From Aptenodytes patagonicus (lineage: Eukaryota > Chordata > Aves > Sphenisciformes > Spheniscidae), in the NCBI RefSeq assembly GCF_965638725.1, contig NC_134963.1:6207501-6271500 (forward strand): 64,000 nt of DNA. Direction: 5' to 3'. The first letter of the stretch is position 1. Every line of letters begins with the position of its first letter. Made by a program: the position numbers and the translations under genes. This document shows, one piece after another, positions 11,801 to 25,300 of this stretch. The notes below the pieces were generated by a model that was not told the origin of the DNA, did not search any database, and saw only the letters and a program-made list of their open reading frames with translations.

Positions 11801-14800
11801 GTCTCTGCAAACCATCCCCAGCGTTACCCTCTCCGTGCAGGAGAACTGGGCTTTGGGAGCAGGCGGTGCTGCTTCGTGCAGGCAGCGCTCAGGATTGGGA
11901 CTTGCCTGGCGACAGCTCCTGCCTGCTTTTGTGAGGGGCCCCCCAATTTTCCCATCCCCAGCTCAGGTTTTGGGGCTGCAAGGTGCCTGCTGAGCCACGT
12001 GCGTCCCACTGGCCCTTTGCTGCTTCCCAGGGTGGACTCAAGCGAAACAGTGGTGTCTCTTCCCTTCCCTGGCAAGGGAAAAGCATGTCCCCGGCCCGCG
12101 TGCTCCTGGGGAGGGGAGGATGCCACAGTCTGGCCTGCCCTCCCGAAAGCCCTTTTGGGCAGGTGGACTATGCTTCAGGGCCCTGGGGGCTCTAGCTTTG
12201 GCTCCTGCCTCAGCCGCGCTGTGTTCGATCGCTGGCAAGTCTCGGCCTCAGACTGCACTATTTAAATTACAGACGACGCTATCTCCTGTGACGATTGTCT
12301 GCCAGGGCTGTAAATCCTTCGCATCCGGGATTGTCCCTCCCTTTCTGTCCGCACTCGTAGAGCCCCCAACGGGGTCGGCGTGGCGGCTGCCAGGCTGCAG
12401 CGTCCGCCGGGGCGGCTGGCTGGCCAGTAGCTCTGCGGGGAAGACCCACAGCGTGTCTGCTGCAGGGAGGCTTGGGGGGACCCCACGGCCTCCTCTCTTT
12501 GCTTTTGTAGGGGGAGAAAAAGGGGTTCATAGGCAGTATCAGGCGGTATTACAGGGCTGCTGCTGTCACTCTTCAGGTAGACGTTTAAGCAGAGTTTGAT
12601 TATTTGGCTGCCTAAAAATACTTAGCATTTCCAAGCTCTAACGCTGTGGGCATCACCCCATCCCACTGCCTCGTCTGGGAGAGTGAAATCCAACTAATCG
12701 GCACTGCAAGACTCCCCACCCACGCACTCACTGAGCTGGGCATAGAGGCTTTTACACCAGCGATCCTTGTACGCAGGCACCAGCTTAGCAAGAGATGTCT
12801 TCAGGGCTCTCGCTTCGGCATCAAGGGGTGTCTTGGGGCAGGAACTCAGCAGATGTGTTAAACTCATCCTGGCAAAAGCTGTGTCTGAGGCTCTGGCCTG
12901 GGCAGGGGAAGGCAGTGCCGTGCCCAGCAGTGTCAGCCAGGGGCCGTACGGCGCCCGACCGGAGACCACCGAGGAGCTGCCCGTGCCATGCACTGCACTC
13001 TGCGAGACTGTGCTGTTGTGTCACTGCGATTTGTCCCCTGGTCTTCCTGCTCCCCCCCTTCTCTCTGCTCTCTGCTCTTCTCCCCCCTCCCAGTTGTTGT
13101 GAAGCTCCACATTCCTTTCCTCACAGTCATTTCCATTTTCCAGCCCTGGGCTTTGCTTCCACTCTCTCCTCCACTTCCTTTGCTCAAATGACCAGTAACA
13201 AAACAAACAGGGATGCTCCCATCAGGCTTTACAGTTGGTGTCGCAATGAGGCCATGAGGGACAGAGGTGTTTTGTGCCTCTTGATTATTTGTTTCAGGAA
13301 TATGTCACCGGTCTGGTGACACGTAGTTTGCACTTGGAAGGTTTTCTGTGAAGCTTAACCCCAATGTGTCCCTCCAAAAGGTAATTAGATTCTGCAGCCA
13401 TCGCAGGTGTCACGTGGACACTTATTTCACATGGGCACAATTTGATTAGGGCATTTGGGTGTTTGACACCAGCCTGCTTACGGGAAGCACTTCAGGCGAG
13501 CCAGCACTCAGCTTTGCTGTGGATTCCTCAGCTCCTGGACGCAGGGCAGGTTCAAGAGCTTTCCCAGACAGGGCTGGGATGAAAGAAAGTCTCCAAGTCT
13601 CCTCTGCCCCAGCCAAAGGGTGGGGTATTGCCTGCCCCGGGCCCACAGCCGCATGGGGCGGGAGGCAGAGGCAGGGCTCTGCGGTGCCAGCTCACTGCGC
13701 CCTGGGCTGGGCCGCCCTCCTTGGCACAGCCTTCAAGGGCTCAGGAGTGGGAGGGTAACCAGAGTCCAGCCCGCAGGGCAAGAAGGGAGAGTCCTTCTAG
13801 GCAAACTGAAGGAATTGGGTGGGGTGGAGCGCTCGTTTGTCTGGAAAGACGATGCAGGGAAGCCCTGTAACGTGGGGCTAACGTGATAACCCGTCCCTGC
13901 AAGCAACAGCAAGGAAGGAGGAGCCCCCGGCCGGGCAGCCCGCCTGGCTTCACCCTGTGCTCGGCAGGGCAGGGAGACCTCTCCTGCTGGCTGAGGGGTG
14001 CTCAGTAGCTTTATTTGCCAATTCTTAACAAGCAAAACGAAGCTGTTTCCTTTCTGCTCTTATTTTCTTTGCTGGTTTTCATTGGAATCTGGGCTGGTTT
14101 TGATATTGGTGCCTGGTGCTTGTTTGCCTGGCAAACTGCAAAGAGGAAAACTCTCATTAGAGAGATTCCAGGCCTGTGCTTTTGTGGCTGAGGGCTTGGA
14201 AACTTCTCATTCCTGCTCTGTGGTCCTCCAGGGAGACCTCCAGCCAGAGCAGGAGAGAGCAGGCTTGCTATTTATGCTATCTCGAAGGTAAAGCCAGGGT
14301 AGCGTTAAGGCCTCTTTATTGTAAACATTGCCAGTCTCTTCCGACAGCTTCACAGGTGCTATTTGCTTTTTCTCCTTCTGGTACACGCCATCTCTAAGGC
14401 AGAACGTCCCCCTCAAAGATGGAACGAGCCTGGAATCGGCTCCTCAGCCCATAGGGCAGCACCCGCGCGGCGATGCTGAGCAGCTGTCTGCCTGGCAGGG
14501 CTGTTCCACTTGGCAGCCAGACAAAGGACTCAGGAGTAGGAGGAAAACAAGGCTGGGAGGGAAAGTTGCTCCAGATAATACGGCATCTGGCCTGGGAGGA
14601 ACCATCTGAAAGTGGGGAGCAGGGCTAGGCTGGGAAAAAGTTTGTCCGGGAGAATTTAAGGGGAGAGCCTGTCCGGAATAGGCATCCAAACTTCGATCCA
14701 AAATTGTTGCAAGCCTGTCTGCTGACGTGGGCCAGGCGCTGGGAGAGGATTTCCTGGGGCCTGGCTCATGGCTGCTGCCGCAGCACTTTTGGCTTCGGCA

Positions 14801-15400
14801 CTCTATCGCAGCCCCCCTTGCAGAGGGTCTCAGAGGGCTGTTTCCCACCGGGGGGGGAGCAGTCCAGAGCTTCCAGAGGAATTCTGATGTGTGAGAAGAA
14901 AAGGCAACAGGGTAAAGCTGGGCAATCTGTATTTCTATTCAGGATTGGGTGCTTCTCGTGCATTTTGGTGAGGATGGGGCAGTAAGCAGCAAACATCAGC
15001 CAAAAAGCAGATGGCAGTGGAGGGACACCAAGGGCCGTCAGCTTTATCTCGGGAACAAAAAGAACAGGAGGGAAACCTTGTACCATCAGCAGGAAGCAGT
15101 TGTAGGGAACAGAGACAGGAATGTAAGGAGCTGTAGCAAGGCAATAAGAAGGAAGCAACAATGGAGCCAAAAAGGATAAAATGCACAATTTTCCCTCTGT
15201 GCCAGTGTCCCAGACAGCCCCAGGAGCATGTGAGGTGTCCCTGGAGCAGGGCCTGGGGAAGGAGGTGTTCTGCACCAGGAGGTGCTGGCTCATTATGATC
15301 CCAGTAAGAAAGGTACTCGGCTCTGTGAAGTATCTTTTAAAATGTTTTTTGATAGAGCTAACAGTCACTTGCATCTACCACTTGTGCTCTTCAAAGAGGT
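11801..15400. other. GC-rich intergenic block with many chance-like ORFs
   Basis: The composition rises clearly in GC relative to both flanks, and overlapping ORFs of 60-202 codons open in several frames at once, as expected when GC-rich DNA lacks stops. The longest is a minus-strand ORF of 202 codons (14766-15374). None shows a domain I recognise or a supporting partner exon. It could hold an exon of a lineage-specific transcript or an old repeat; I cannot tell. Confidence 0.5.
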
Positions 15401-18400
15401 TAAGCCTGCCTTCATTCAAGACTTAAAAAGCTTCATTTTCAGCCTAGGCCTATCAGAGACTTTTCACTTCATTTTGGATGATCATCTTAGTTTTAGCACA
15501 GGAGAGCAGTTTGGAGACTAAATTAGTGCTTGGAGTTTGGAAATTACATTAGTGCTCAGAAACTTGTAGTGGGTGCATCTATGATTATTTTATGTATGAT
15601 GCTGGATCCCTAGAAATGTGGGGATAAGTATTTGAATACAAACTCCCTCCAGAAAAGGAAACAAACTTCCCATCTCTTTCCCCTGGCTGCTACACGGGGC
15701 TCTGTGGTGGGTAAAGGACAGTTAGAACATCCCCAAGTCACTCAGTTCATTAAACCTGACAACAATTAATTACATTGACATTAATGTGCACGTGTAACAT
15801 TTTACACGTCAAAGACATGCTAGGAAAAACCAGGGTTTTGCTGTGCCATCTTTAATTCTTCTCATTGTTGATTTAATCCAAGATTCTAAGAAACAAGCCT
15901 AGTTTGTGCTCTCCGTTTGCAGGTCTCCAAGAGCGTACAGCATAGCTCTGCAGACGCCGATGGCTATTTAGCTTTATTTCCAGATAAAAGGGGACAAACA
16001 AGTTTGTCTTAAAGCACGGAGAGCCGTCCTGACAACCAGCTGCCAGCACCTTCCAACATCACACTTTGCATGTGTATTCCTTACACCCTCGCCGGAGGGG
16101 TATGGCATCCAACCTCGCAGAGCTTTGGGAAGGGAAAACCTTCTTGAGATCAGTCAGAGCTTGGCTAAGCAGGGGCTGGAAGGCTTACTCTGTGGAAACA
16201 CTGGCTGATGAGTATTCCCAGTGGTTTGGGAGGAGCAGAGGTGAGAAAGTCAAACCAGGAGAGTGAACAGAGAAAATACAAAGAAAAGAAAAAGAGGAGG
16301 GGGACAGGGTGAATGTTGCAGATCTTACACAACTGAGAAGAGGTAGCCATACCTGGAAAATATATCATCTGCGCTTGCAGATCACTGAAGAGACAGGCAC
16401 CTCTTACTGTCCATCCTCCCTTGCTGAAAAACATAAGCACACACATTTATTTTCAAGTTACCTTTTAGTGTCACATTTATTTTCAAGTTACCTTTTAGTG
16501 TGGAGAAGGCTTGAAAATGTCACGTGTGATAAAAGGCTCTGCTGGATTTCCTGCTCTATGACTTGGCCACTTGGTGATTAAGAGCTGCTTTTGCTGTCAG
16601 TAAACAAGACTGTGCCATCAGTCTGCAGAGCAGGGACCTGCGGCTTGCTGCAAACAGCCTGGAGCGTGCACGCTGCTGGAACTGTAGTTGTTGCACTCAA
16701 TGCAGGGTTTGCATACACAGAACACAACTCAGCGGTGCGAGCCATGCTCGTGACATAAAACAAGTTTAAACTGCAGGCAGCGCCTCTGAGGGAGCTCGAA
16801 TCTGTGGTCACCCTGCTAAACAGTCAGCCCAGGGCCCAAGCACGATGGTGGTTTTATTCTTGTGGCCACACCTGGTTCAAAACAACTGAAGTGTATCCAC
16901 AGAGCACATGGCAGATAGGAAGACCTTGCTGGTACTTCCTACCTAAGCCAACTTCAGCGGTGCCTGCAAAAAAACAAAAGGCAGCTAGTAAAGTCAGCTG
17001 AAGCTCACGTAGTGTCTGAGGCCAAGCAGTAAGGTTGTCATTTACCAGCGTCTTGTGTCTTGTGCCACCACTGCTACCTGTGCCCAGAGAACTGCAGAGC
17101 AGATGTAAAATACTGAGATGTGGTACTGCTGGGTTCCCACTTACAGGACAAATAATCTGGCCCTACAAGCCTGACCATCTCATCAAGCCTGACCCTCCCA
17201 GTTTGCTCCAAAGCTAGCAGTGTCTTGTGCTGAAGAAAGGATAATCTTTACAGGATTGTTTCCTTATCCCCCCCTCCCTCCTGGAATATTGTATATTTTG
17301 AAGCGGTCATTATGAAATCCAAGCAAAACACAGGGGATCTTTCTTCACAGTGTTGCTCCGAGCACAGTTTTGTAGAGTTGGTGTAAAGCCGTGAAAAACA
17401 CGGCAAGCTCGGAACACTCCCATTTCGCACTCACTTGGTGTGACTGTAAACAACTGCACAGCAATGGAAAATCCCAGAGCAGCATGCCCCTCGCCTGCAG
17501 GACTTCGCTGGCCTTCCAGGAATCAACAGAAAGGCAGTTATTTACAAATCTGGAAGTGAAACTTTATGGATGCAAAACTCTCACTCACACAGTGCTGGAT
17601 GTGTGGGTTTACCAGTGCAATCTTTCAGGACTCAAAGCTTCAAGCACCAGTGTGAAAATACTGTCAGTGAGCATGTAATTCTATGCCTGGGGCTCTCAGG
17701 TCCACTCTCTAACAGACCGGAGCGTGGATCACTTGTTGTAAGGATAGTCTGCGCCACTCTGGGCTTCGCCACGATAGCTGAAGTCATGCACTTCAACTGG
17801 AGATAAAATACAAGACCGTAACAAGATCACGTATTTCACCTGCTACCAGTTGTAATTTTTAGATGTTTCTTTCATGCAGTATGCAGTCGCTAGGGCGTGA
17901 GCTGGGGGGGTTCAAAGGCTGGCTCGCTTTGCCCACTCTGCCTCAACTCTCCTTTATGCTGAGGAAATCATCTAATTGCTCCGTGACTATTTCCATGTCT
18001 CTGCAATGGAGATACTACCTGCCTCTCTCTGCAGAGCAGTCCACAGTGAGAGGTACTATGGGCCTAAATCAGTGTCACTTAAAAGGAATTTGCCCCTGAC
18101 TTCCAAGGAGCAGGATCAGGCTCTCTGTGTTTGCTGTCACCAGCATTAAGAGCAGTATATTGCCTTGGATAGATGTTAATTAGCACGTGCAATAAAACTA
18201 CCAACTACCTCACCGATCTCAGAGTGGCTTCTGGTAAGATATACACGTGGGTCTTATCTTGTGGGTCTCAGGCTGAGGTGTGAACCGAAGGAGAGGTTGT
18301 CCAGGTCCCAAGCAGTTACATTGGTATAAATCTGGAGTAATTTAACGATTGTAGGGGTGTGTTTGAGATTAATTGACAGAAGGAGCAAACCTGAGTATCT

Positions 18401-18780
18401 TGCAGTAGAAAGGATGAGTTCTGAAGTGGCAGATGCAGGCTGGAAAGCTTCATAATTTAACCTGCAAATTTAGGTTTTTTTTTTTGTGGGGACATTTTAC
18501 TACTGCTTGCAAGCAGAAAATGAGTAAATTATCAACGAGATTCGTGTTTATTTTTTAATCCCTCAGAAGCTGCAATCTACACTAACCTTCAGCCTTCAAG
18601 TGGAGAGAAATAGTGATTTGAAAGAAAAGGGAAAAAAAAAAGGAAAGGCAGATTTTTCCTTGGCGGCATCTGGGGGGAAAAAAAAAAATCTTTTATTCTA
18701 AAATTATCAACAGGTATTTTCCATAGAAATTAGCGGGGGGAGGCAGGGAATAAATCAGAGGTGAATGCCTGATTTGAGGT
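15401..18780. other. Intergenic, upstream of CDK2AP1
   Basis: No gene was seen. The region contains a 30-bp tandem duplication (16442-16501) and A-rich and G-rich simple tracts just before the CpG island (for example A-runs near 18632-18688 and G-runs near 18733-18790). Distal promoter elements for CDK2AP1 may lie here, but no specific site can be assigned. Confidence 0.55.
16442..16501. repeat. Perfect 2 x 30-bp tandem duplication
   Basis: Bases 16442-16471 and 16472-16501 are identical (unit begins CACATTTATTTTC). The identity and simple structure suggest a recent slippage or duplication event. Confidence 0.95.
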
Positions 18781-19184
18781 GAGGGGGGGGAGGCAGGAAG
18801 GCAGCGACACTTGGGCCACCCTGAAGGACGCGTCAGCCTTTCTCCTCTGACAGGGGCTGTTGGCCGCGGCCCCCCCGCCGCACGGCGCAGGCAGAGCCGA
18901 TTTAAATGCGAAGTTGTGCCAAAACTTTCCGAAGTTAATTAAAACACCCCCCACCCCCCCCGCCGTCGCCGGGCTCCCCGCCTGCCCGCCCTCCCCTCCC
19001 CGCCCGGCTCCTCTCACGGCGGCGTCCCTGAGGGGAGCTCCATTGTCTGTGAGGGGATGGCCGCGGCACCCCCTGCCGCCGCACCCCCTCCGCGCCCCCT
19101 CCGCGCCGAGGTGCGCGGGGCGCCGGGCCGCCGCGGCGGGTGGCTGCCTCGTCTCCCCCAAAGTTTTTGGATCCGCGTCTCCTC

Positions 19185-19199
19185 ATGATGTATGGATGA
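19185..19199 (+). other. Short uORF in the CDK2AP1 leader, stop overlapping a second ATG
   Basis: ATG ATG TAT GGA TGA reads Met-Met-Tyr-Gly-stop. The TGA at 19197-19199 overlaps an ATG at 19196-19198 that is in frame with the CDK2AP1 start at 19337 and has no intervening stop. It would be a uORF only if transcription starts upstream of 19185, which the CpG-island position makes likely but does not prove. Confidence 0.5.
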
Positions 19200-19336
19200 T
19201 ATATTGCATTGTGGGTGTCAATATAACTGACGGCCATATTTGCCGGTGCTGCTACTGCTGTAAACAACCCAAAGTGTCTGGGAGACACGGAGACGCTTCA
19301 CTGAATTTCAGGACGCTTCTCCTCCTCCCGCTGGCC

Positions 19337-22300
19337 ATGTCTCTGGGAATGTCTTACAAGCCCAACTTGAACGCCCACATCCCCGGGACTCCCCTCAACC
19401 CGGGTAAGTCCGCGGCGGCAACTGGGTGGCAAGTTTGGGAGGCGTGCGGCGGGGCGCCGCGGTGCCGCACCGGCACCTGGGGGGGAAGCCCCGGACTCGA
19501 GTTTTTGCCCAGTCCGGTATGGCGGGGCAGCGGCTCTGCGCCGGCTCCGCGCCGCCATTACCAGCGCCCGCCCGCCGGCCGGCGCCGTTAGCCCGCACCG
19601 CGCCGCCCCTCCGCGGAGACGCCGCGCCCGCCGGGCCGGCCCCGCGCCGCCGCCGCCGCTCCGGGGCTCCGACCGCCGGGTTTCCTCCATGCTCGGCTCC
19701 CCGGGGCGGCTGATTGATCTGGATCAGGAATATTCCGCCGGCGCCTCAGCGAGGACCGCTGCTGGCGGGACGCCGCAAGTGCCGCTCGCGCCGCGCCTCG
19801 CCTCACGCGCGCGGCCGCCGAGCCGCTCTCCTCAGGCGGAGGGGCCGCCCCGGGCCGCTCTCCTCAGGCGGAGGGGCCGCCGGGGACCCCGGCCCCCTAC
19901 CCTCCGCCGCCGGGAGGGCCGCCAGCGCTTCAGGGGGGCCTCGGTCCCCGCTCCCCCCCTCAGAGTCTCCCGGCTTCGCGGAGCAGCCCGGGCGGACGAG
20001 CACCCTCTGCTCGCTCGAGATTTTTGGAAGGGGGAGGCAGCAGTTGCTCTTTATTTCTTACAAAAGCCCTTTTTAAAAATTATTCCTCTTCCTTGGATCT
20101 GTACAGGAGTCTTTCCAACTTTCCTCTCTTAAAAAGTTTCCTTGATGGCATTAACTTTTTTTTTTTAATTACATTCCCCCCCCTTTTTTTTTCCACCCCG
20201 ATTTCCGAAGGTAACAGCAGGCGAGTGTTTTTTCTTGTGCTGAGGTGTTTGCTGTGAAAGTGGGTCTCTGTCGCGGGGAGAGTGTGTAAATCGGTGCAGT
20301 CTGAACAAAGCCGCAGCAGCAATTGCTTCGCTGTGGGATATTTGGAGGGGATCTCGCTAATCTGTGCGCGTCGGCTAGTATTAAACAGAACCAAAATGGA
20401 GAAGTTGGTTCTGACTTAAAAAAATAATATACCCGTCTCCCTTCCCTGCAGCCCCAGCCTGCAGGGCTGGCATCAGACCATCCGCAGCCAGAAATCAGGC
20501 TGATTTTTTTTTTTTTTTTTTTTTTTTTGAGAAGGGAAAGTTTTGCAGTTGGGTTTAGGAGGGAGGGAAATCTGCCTCGGCGATTTTTACAGCGCCGTTT
20601 GTGGTTGTAGTCCTGGGAGATTGATGAACGAAAGGGATCAACAAGATGCACCTCTATTCTAGCTACCAAGAGAGCGGCAATCTTATTTTACTGCAAGGAA
20701 TCGTCACCAGCTGGTGGATGAACCGAGGTCCCTGTGCCTCAGTCACTTTGATCCTGTGTGGAGCTGAGCTCGGTGGGGCTGCGAGCGTGTAAAGGCTCGG
20801 TGTGCCTGGGTCGTGTGTGGGGAGCACCGTGGGCCCGAGTGCTGCTCTGCAAAGGGGTCAGGAAGCAGGGGCTGTGCTAAGGATTTTTTGACAAAAAGCA
20901 GAAGTGTCACCGGAGGAAAAAAGAAACAAAACAAAGCCTAGCAAGGGAAACTGTTCTGCTGTCGGCTCCCATGAGAACCTGTGCCTTGCTCTCCGGAACA
21001 GCCGTAAAATTGCAGGGAAAACAAAGGTGGTATTTTGCGATGGTGGGTGAGGGGTGGGGATTAGGTCATGCTATGGGGGGGATCCGAGTCTGGCTGCTCG
21101 GCGAGTGAGGACTGCAAAATCCCGGGTCAGACATGCCGCTCACAATGTGAGCTGAGTGGTGAAGTTTCTGTCTCCAGTCCTCTTGCTGCCGTGTCTGTGT
21201 GCTTTCTAACGCTCTGGCTGCGATCAGGGTTTTAGATTCTTTCATGCAGTTTTATCTTTCCCTTCCCTCCTCCCCGCTCCTTTTTTCCTCATAATGGCAA
21301 GTTAGCAGCAGTTTGCTGTCATGCTGGAACTATTCCTGTCTAAGTTGTCCTCTCTTCTGAGTTCGGATCATCCTCAACACCCCCAGAATCTTTTCAATGA
21401 AAGAACGTCCTCCTCTGAATCCAAAATGGGCTCTCTCTTCCCTCCCTGTCTTCTGCCATTATCCTCACGCACCAGCTCTTCCTCTAGCTAGTGGTATTGC
21501 CAGCACCGTGGCCTAAGGCCAAGGGAGTTAGACAAAGCAGTCCTTGCAGTTGCACATATCGCGTTCAGAGTGATATGACTGCAAATGTCCCCCTCCTTTC
21601 TGGAGCTTAATTCTGAGTTGAAGGAGATTGCTTCTCTATTGTGCTTAAATTAAATGCCCCTCAGCCAGGAGTAGAAATCCTAGTTTTGCTTCCAAACCTG
21701 GGGTGAAGGACTCCCCCCGCCCCGTCCTGCAGAGGAGAGGAAAACAGGAAATCTGTCCCTTTTGGCCTGAAATCAGCCCTGCAGAAGCCTCTCTGTATGA
21801 ATGCTGAATATTTTGGTCTCGGCCGACGGAGGGCTCTGGCCAGCTGTGGATCTCACAGGGATTTTCCTCTGGGAGGTAATGCTGCTTCCCTGCAGTGCAG
21901 GGCTTCTGGTGCAGGAGTATTTGGAAAGGCAGCGTCGACTCAGCTCTTGGAGCTGCGTCCTTGCTGCAGAGCTAACTCCTTTCAAGTTTAGGCTGAGAGT
22001 TGCCACTCTGCAAAATCATGTTTAAACTGTGCTCAGTAAGTGGATCAGTGAGATGGAGCAGTTGTGGTTGGTGGGTGACTGTGCTCTGTTCTTGCACGGG
22101 AGCATGTTGGGGACTCAAAAACTGGACTGAAGTCCTGAAGGAGAGGAGCTGTTTGGGGGGGAGGAAATACGGGGAGGAAGCCTCCGTGGGTTGTCGGCAG
22201 ATCAGGGGATGACTGCGGGTGAGGAAAATGCAGCTGTTCCACAAGTGACTCAGGATGCTGGAAGCATCCGGGTGCTGACTCCTCTGCCTTACACCAGGCT

Positions 22301-25300
22301 GAGGGAAGAAGGATGTGTTGTTACAGCAGAATTTGGTGCCTATTCCTCTTCCCCATTGCCCAGGTCCGTGGTGACACTTGGCCCAGGGTGTCTGCAACCA
22401 GGCTTGCAGTGTTTTGTCTGAATTATCAGTCACCTTCCTGGAGGGCCCGTGCTCTGGGAATTGGGCCCCTGTGTGTAGCACCCCAGGCTGTCAGTTCCAA
22501 ACTGTGCTTGGGGAACCCTATTTAATCTCCTGCACAAGCACCTTCTCTGTCTGGGCGGTAAAAAGGCGCTCTGTTAGGGACCTGCGGTGCTGTGGTTCTA
22601 CCTTCCCAGCCTCACCTGACCCTGCAGTGTCCCAGGGGAACCTCTGTTACCCTTTTTAACAGCCGTGTTTTGATTTGTTTGTATTCTCTTGCTTATCATA
22701 CTGAATCCTGCAAAGTAGTTTCCTCCTCGTCTGTCTTGTGTTTCATATTGTTTAATTCTACTTCTCTGTAAGAGGGCCAGCTGCTGAGCTGAGGTGAAGT
22801 AGAGCATCTCCATTAACTTCAGTGGAACCAGAGAAATTTACACCAGCTGTGAACTGGTCTGTAGTTTGTCTTTCCCCTTGTTACCATGTGTTTTCTGGCT
22901 CTGTGGATATTCAGCATTCCTATTTTGTTCAGAGTATGCACAGGTCAGAGAAAAGTAGTTTTAAGATACAGAAGCCAGCAGAAACAGCTTGGGATTTTCC
23001 TGTGGTTTTATTCTAATTCTTGCAGAAATGTCAGGTTTCAAGACAAAACCCTGTTCCTGTAAAAAAGCTTAAAAACTGTTGTATGTAGGATCTGGAAAAA
23101 CAAATTCCAGCAGACTGTGACAAGGGAAGGAGCTGCGTCTTGGCTCCACATGAACAAGTGGTGACCTGTCCAACAGGTACTGCTGTAGCTGAGGACCAAC
23201 AGAGCTGTCGGTGCACCTGGCGCACCTCACAGCGACCAGAAGTTTCTTGGCGAAAAGTGCAAATTCTCACTGAGAGGTGAAATGAAAATAATATCCCTAA
23301 CTGGGGCTGTAGCTTGCAACTGGAGAGACTGATTTCATTCAGTCCTGAGAAATGATACCAAGCACACTAGGCCATTCCTTATATTATTAAGCCTGCAGTG
23401 CAGACTTGCATGAGCAAATGGCTTGCTTGTCGCCCTTTACAGAGACAGCTGATGTTTGATATTGTTGTCCATATTGAGAAGTTGTTTTTGGAGTGGGAGT
23501 ACTGGAAAGACTACTTTTTGTAGGCAGAGCAGAGAGCAAAGTGTTCATGCCTTAGCAGAGGGGATAATTTCTAGGAAATACACTCCCCCCTCCGATTCAA
23601 ACTGAAATTTGCTGGTTCCCTGATCTCTTGAAGTCCATGTGAAGTTAAAAATGATCTGAAAAGAAGCACGCTAAACATGTTTCAGAATTAGCAATTTTCA
23701 AGTGGACTTGTTTGGACATTTAGAAAACTGGCATTTTTGGCTTTGTCTACCTGAGTATTTAGCTTCAGAGCAATGGTATGGTTTTCACAATCAGCAAATC
23801 TCCTCATCATCCCCACCCATCACATGTTGGTTGAGTTGCAGAGTGGGTTTGGTTCATGCTAACTTTATTCTTTTTGGATAAAAGTAAACCAGAAGCTCTG
23901 CTCCAGTTGTGCAACACTGATGCTCCATCCCTTAATGGGAACACAGGGGTCCAAACCAAAGATTGGACAGCTTTGAACCATACCCACGATACAGACACAT
24001 AGTCTGGGGGACCAGACTAAAATCTAAAGTCGTACCCACTCACCCCAACTACATGTGGTGTACATGTACCACATGCTTTCATCTTTTGATCCTTTCCTGT
24101 TGTGCCAAATAACTTGCTAGTGTAGAAATATCCTGTGTCTTAAGCTAGAAAAGAAGAATGGTGGGGAGTCCAAGTGACTGTGTTTTGTTTTTCTGATTAA
24201 AAAAAAAGGGGGGGTGTAGGAAGAGGAGACATAAAACATGACCATTATCCACATGGAAAGATTAAATAGAATGAGTGTACTGGAGGAAAGGCCCAGAGTG
24301 TGACAGATCAAAAGAGCAAGGCCTCTGGCTGTTACGATAAAGAATGTCCTAGTTCTTGAGAACATATTTATGTGTGTGCACACTGGATTTTTTTAAAAGG
24401 AGATAGTTTTATTCAAAGAAAGGTCTGTTTCTACCACAAGGGCTGTTTAAGGGGGAAATAGTGGGTGAAAATGCAACTTCCACAGCCAGTGCTATAAGGA
24501 ATGTTTTGTGCAAATGAGAACAGGGTCCATTATTTTAAATTAAAAAAAATTATTGGAAGTCTGGGGGAAATGGGGGCTGTCTGTTTTCGCTCTGGGTTGG
24601 CAACTCCTGTAGAGTTCAGTGTGTGGCTTGGCTATGCAGTAGATCTACTTGTGTAGACATGCATGTGGTGTCCCATGGATGCCAAGGAGTTCTTGTTGAA
24701 CTTAAACCAACGTGCGCAGAGGGCTAAGGAATCAAGTATTCTTGTAGTCAGCCAAAACACTGCAACTGTAATTCAGGCTGTGTTCAGATACTCGCTGCAG
24801 AAATGGCTGTGCTGGTTGAAGATGTTGCCGCTCCCCTTGTGCTTGAAGATGCCTCACAATGTACATTGGCAGAGCAGCTTACGTGAACATTTCTCATGTG
24901 TTTTCTTGCAAAGTTGTCCAGTTGAGGACAGAAGAATTTATATCCTCTCAGTTAAAATATTCCATCCTGGTTGTCTTGTACCGCATACCATCGAGAATCA
25001 AACTGCCGTTGTCTGAAGCAGATGAGGAATGTCCTCCAGTTGTGTGGCAGAGGCGGTAACCTCCAGCACTGGGCTCTATATAAAGAGGTGATGACTGCTA
25101 GCCACATAAATGGCAACAGCCTTTATGTTGCAAGCAGCCTCAGCTTGAAGAGACTGTGAAATAGAGGTAGAAGCAGTGAGATTCTACAGACTATACCGTG
25201 TACCTTGGATAAACTCCAGGCTACAGATCTCTTCTTATATGCTGTCATGTTAATGTGTAGAAAGAGTTTGTAAAATGGCAGGAGTTTGCCTATGCAGTTT

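Larger units (their letters stand above)
18780..20015 (+). promoter_or_regulatory. CDK2AP1: CpG island / promoter and 5' leader of CDK2AP1
   Basis: The stretch is strongly GC- and CpG-rich, with GC-box-like runs near 18980-19010, and it surrounds the first coding exon of CDK2AP1. No TATA box is evident at a sensible distance, as is usual for CpG-island promoters. The segment 19180-19336 is less GC-rich than its surroundings and includes GGCCATATTTGCC, which resembles a YY1-type core. The exact start site cannot be read from sequence. Confidence 0.8.

Noticed and set aside
11824-14848. Cluster of overlapping ORFs of 60-159 codons on both strands
   Set aside because: Several frames are open over the same bases, none encodes a recognisable domain, and no splice partners were found. 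Treated as composition effects.
18860-19591. 243-codon ORF over the CDK2AP1 promoter and first exon
   Set aside because: It reads through the GTAAGT donor at 19404 into the intron and starts without an ATG. Only the part from 19337 (or perhaps 19196) to 19403 is likely to be coding.
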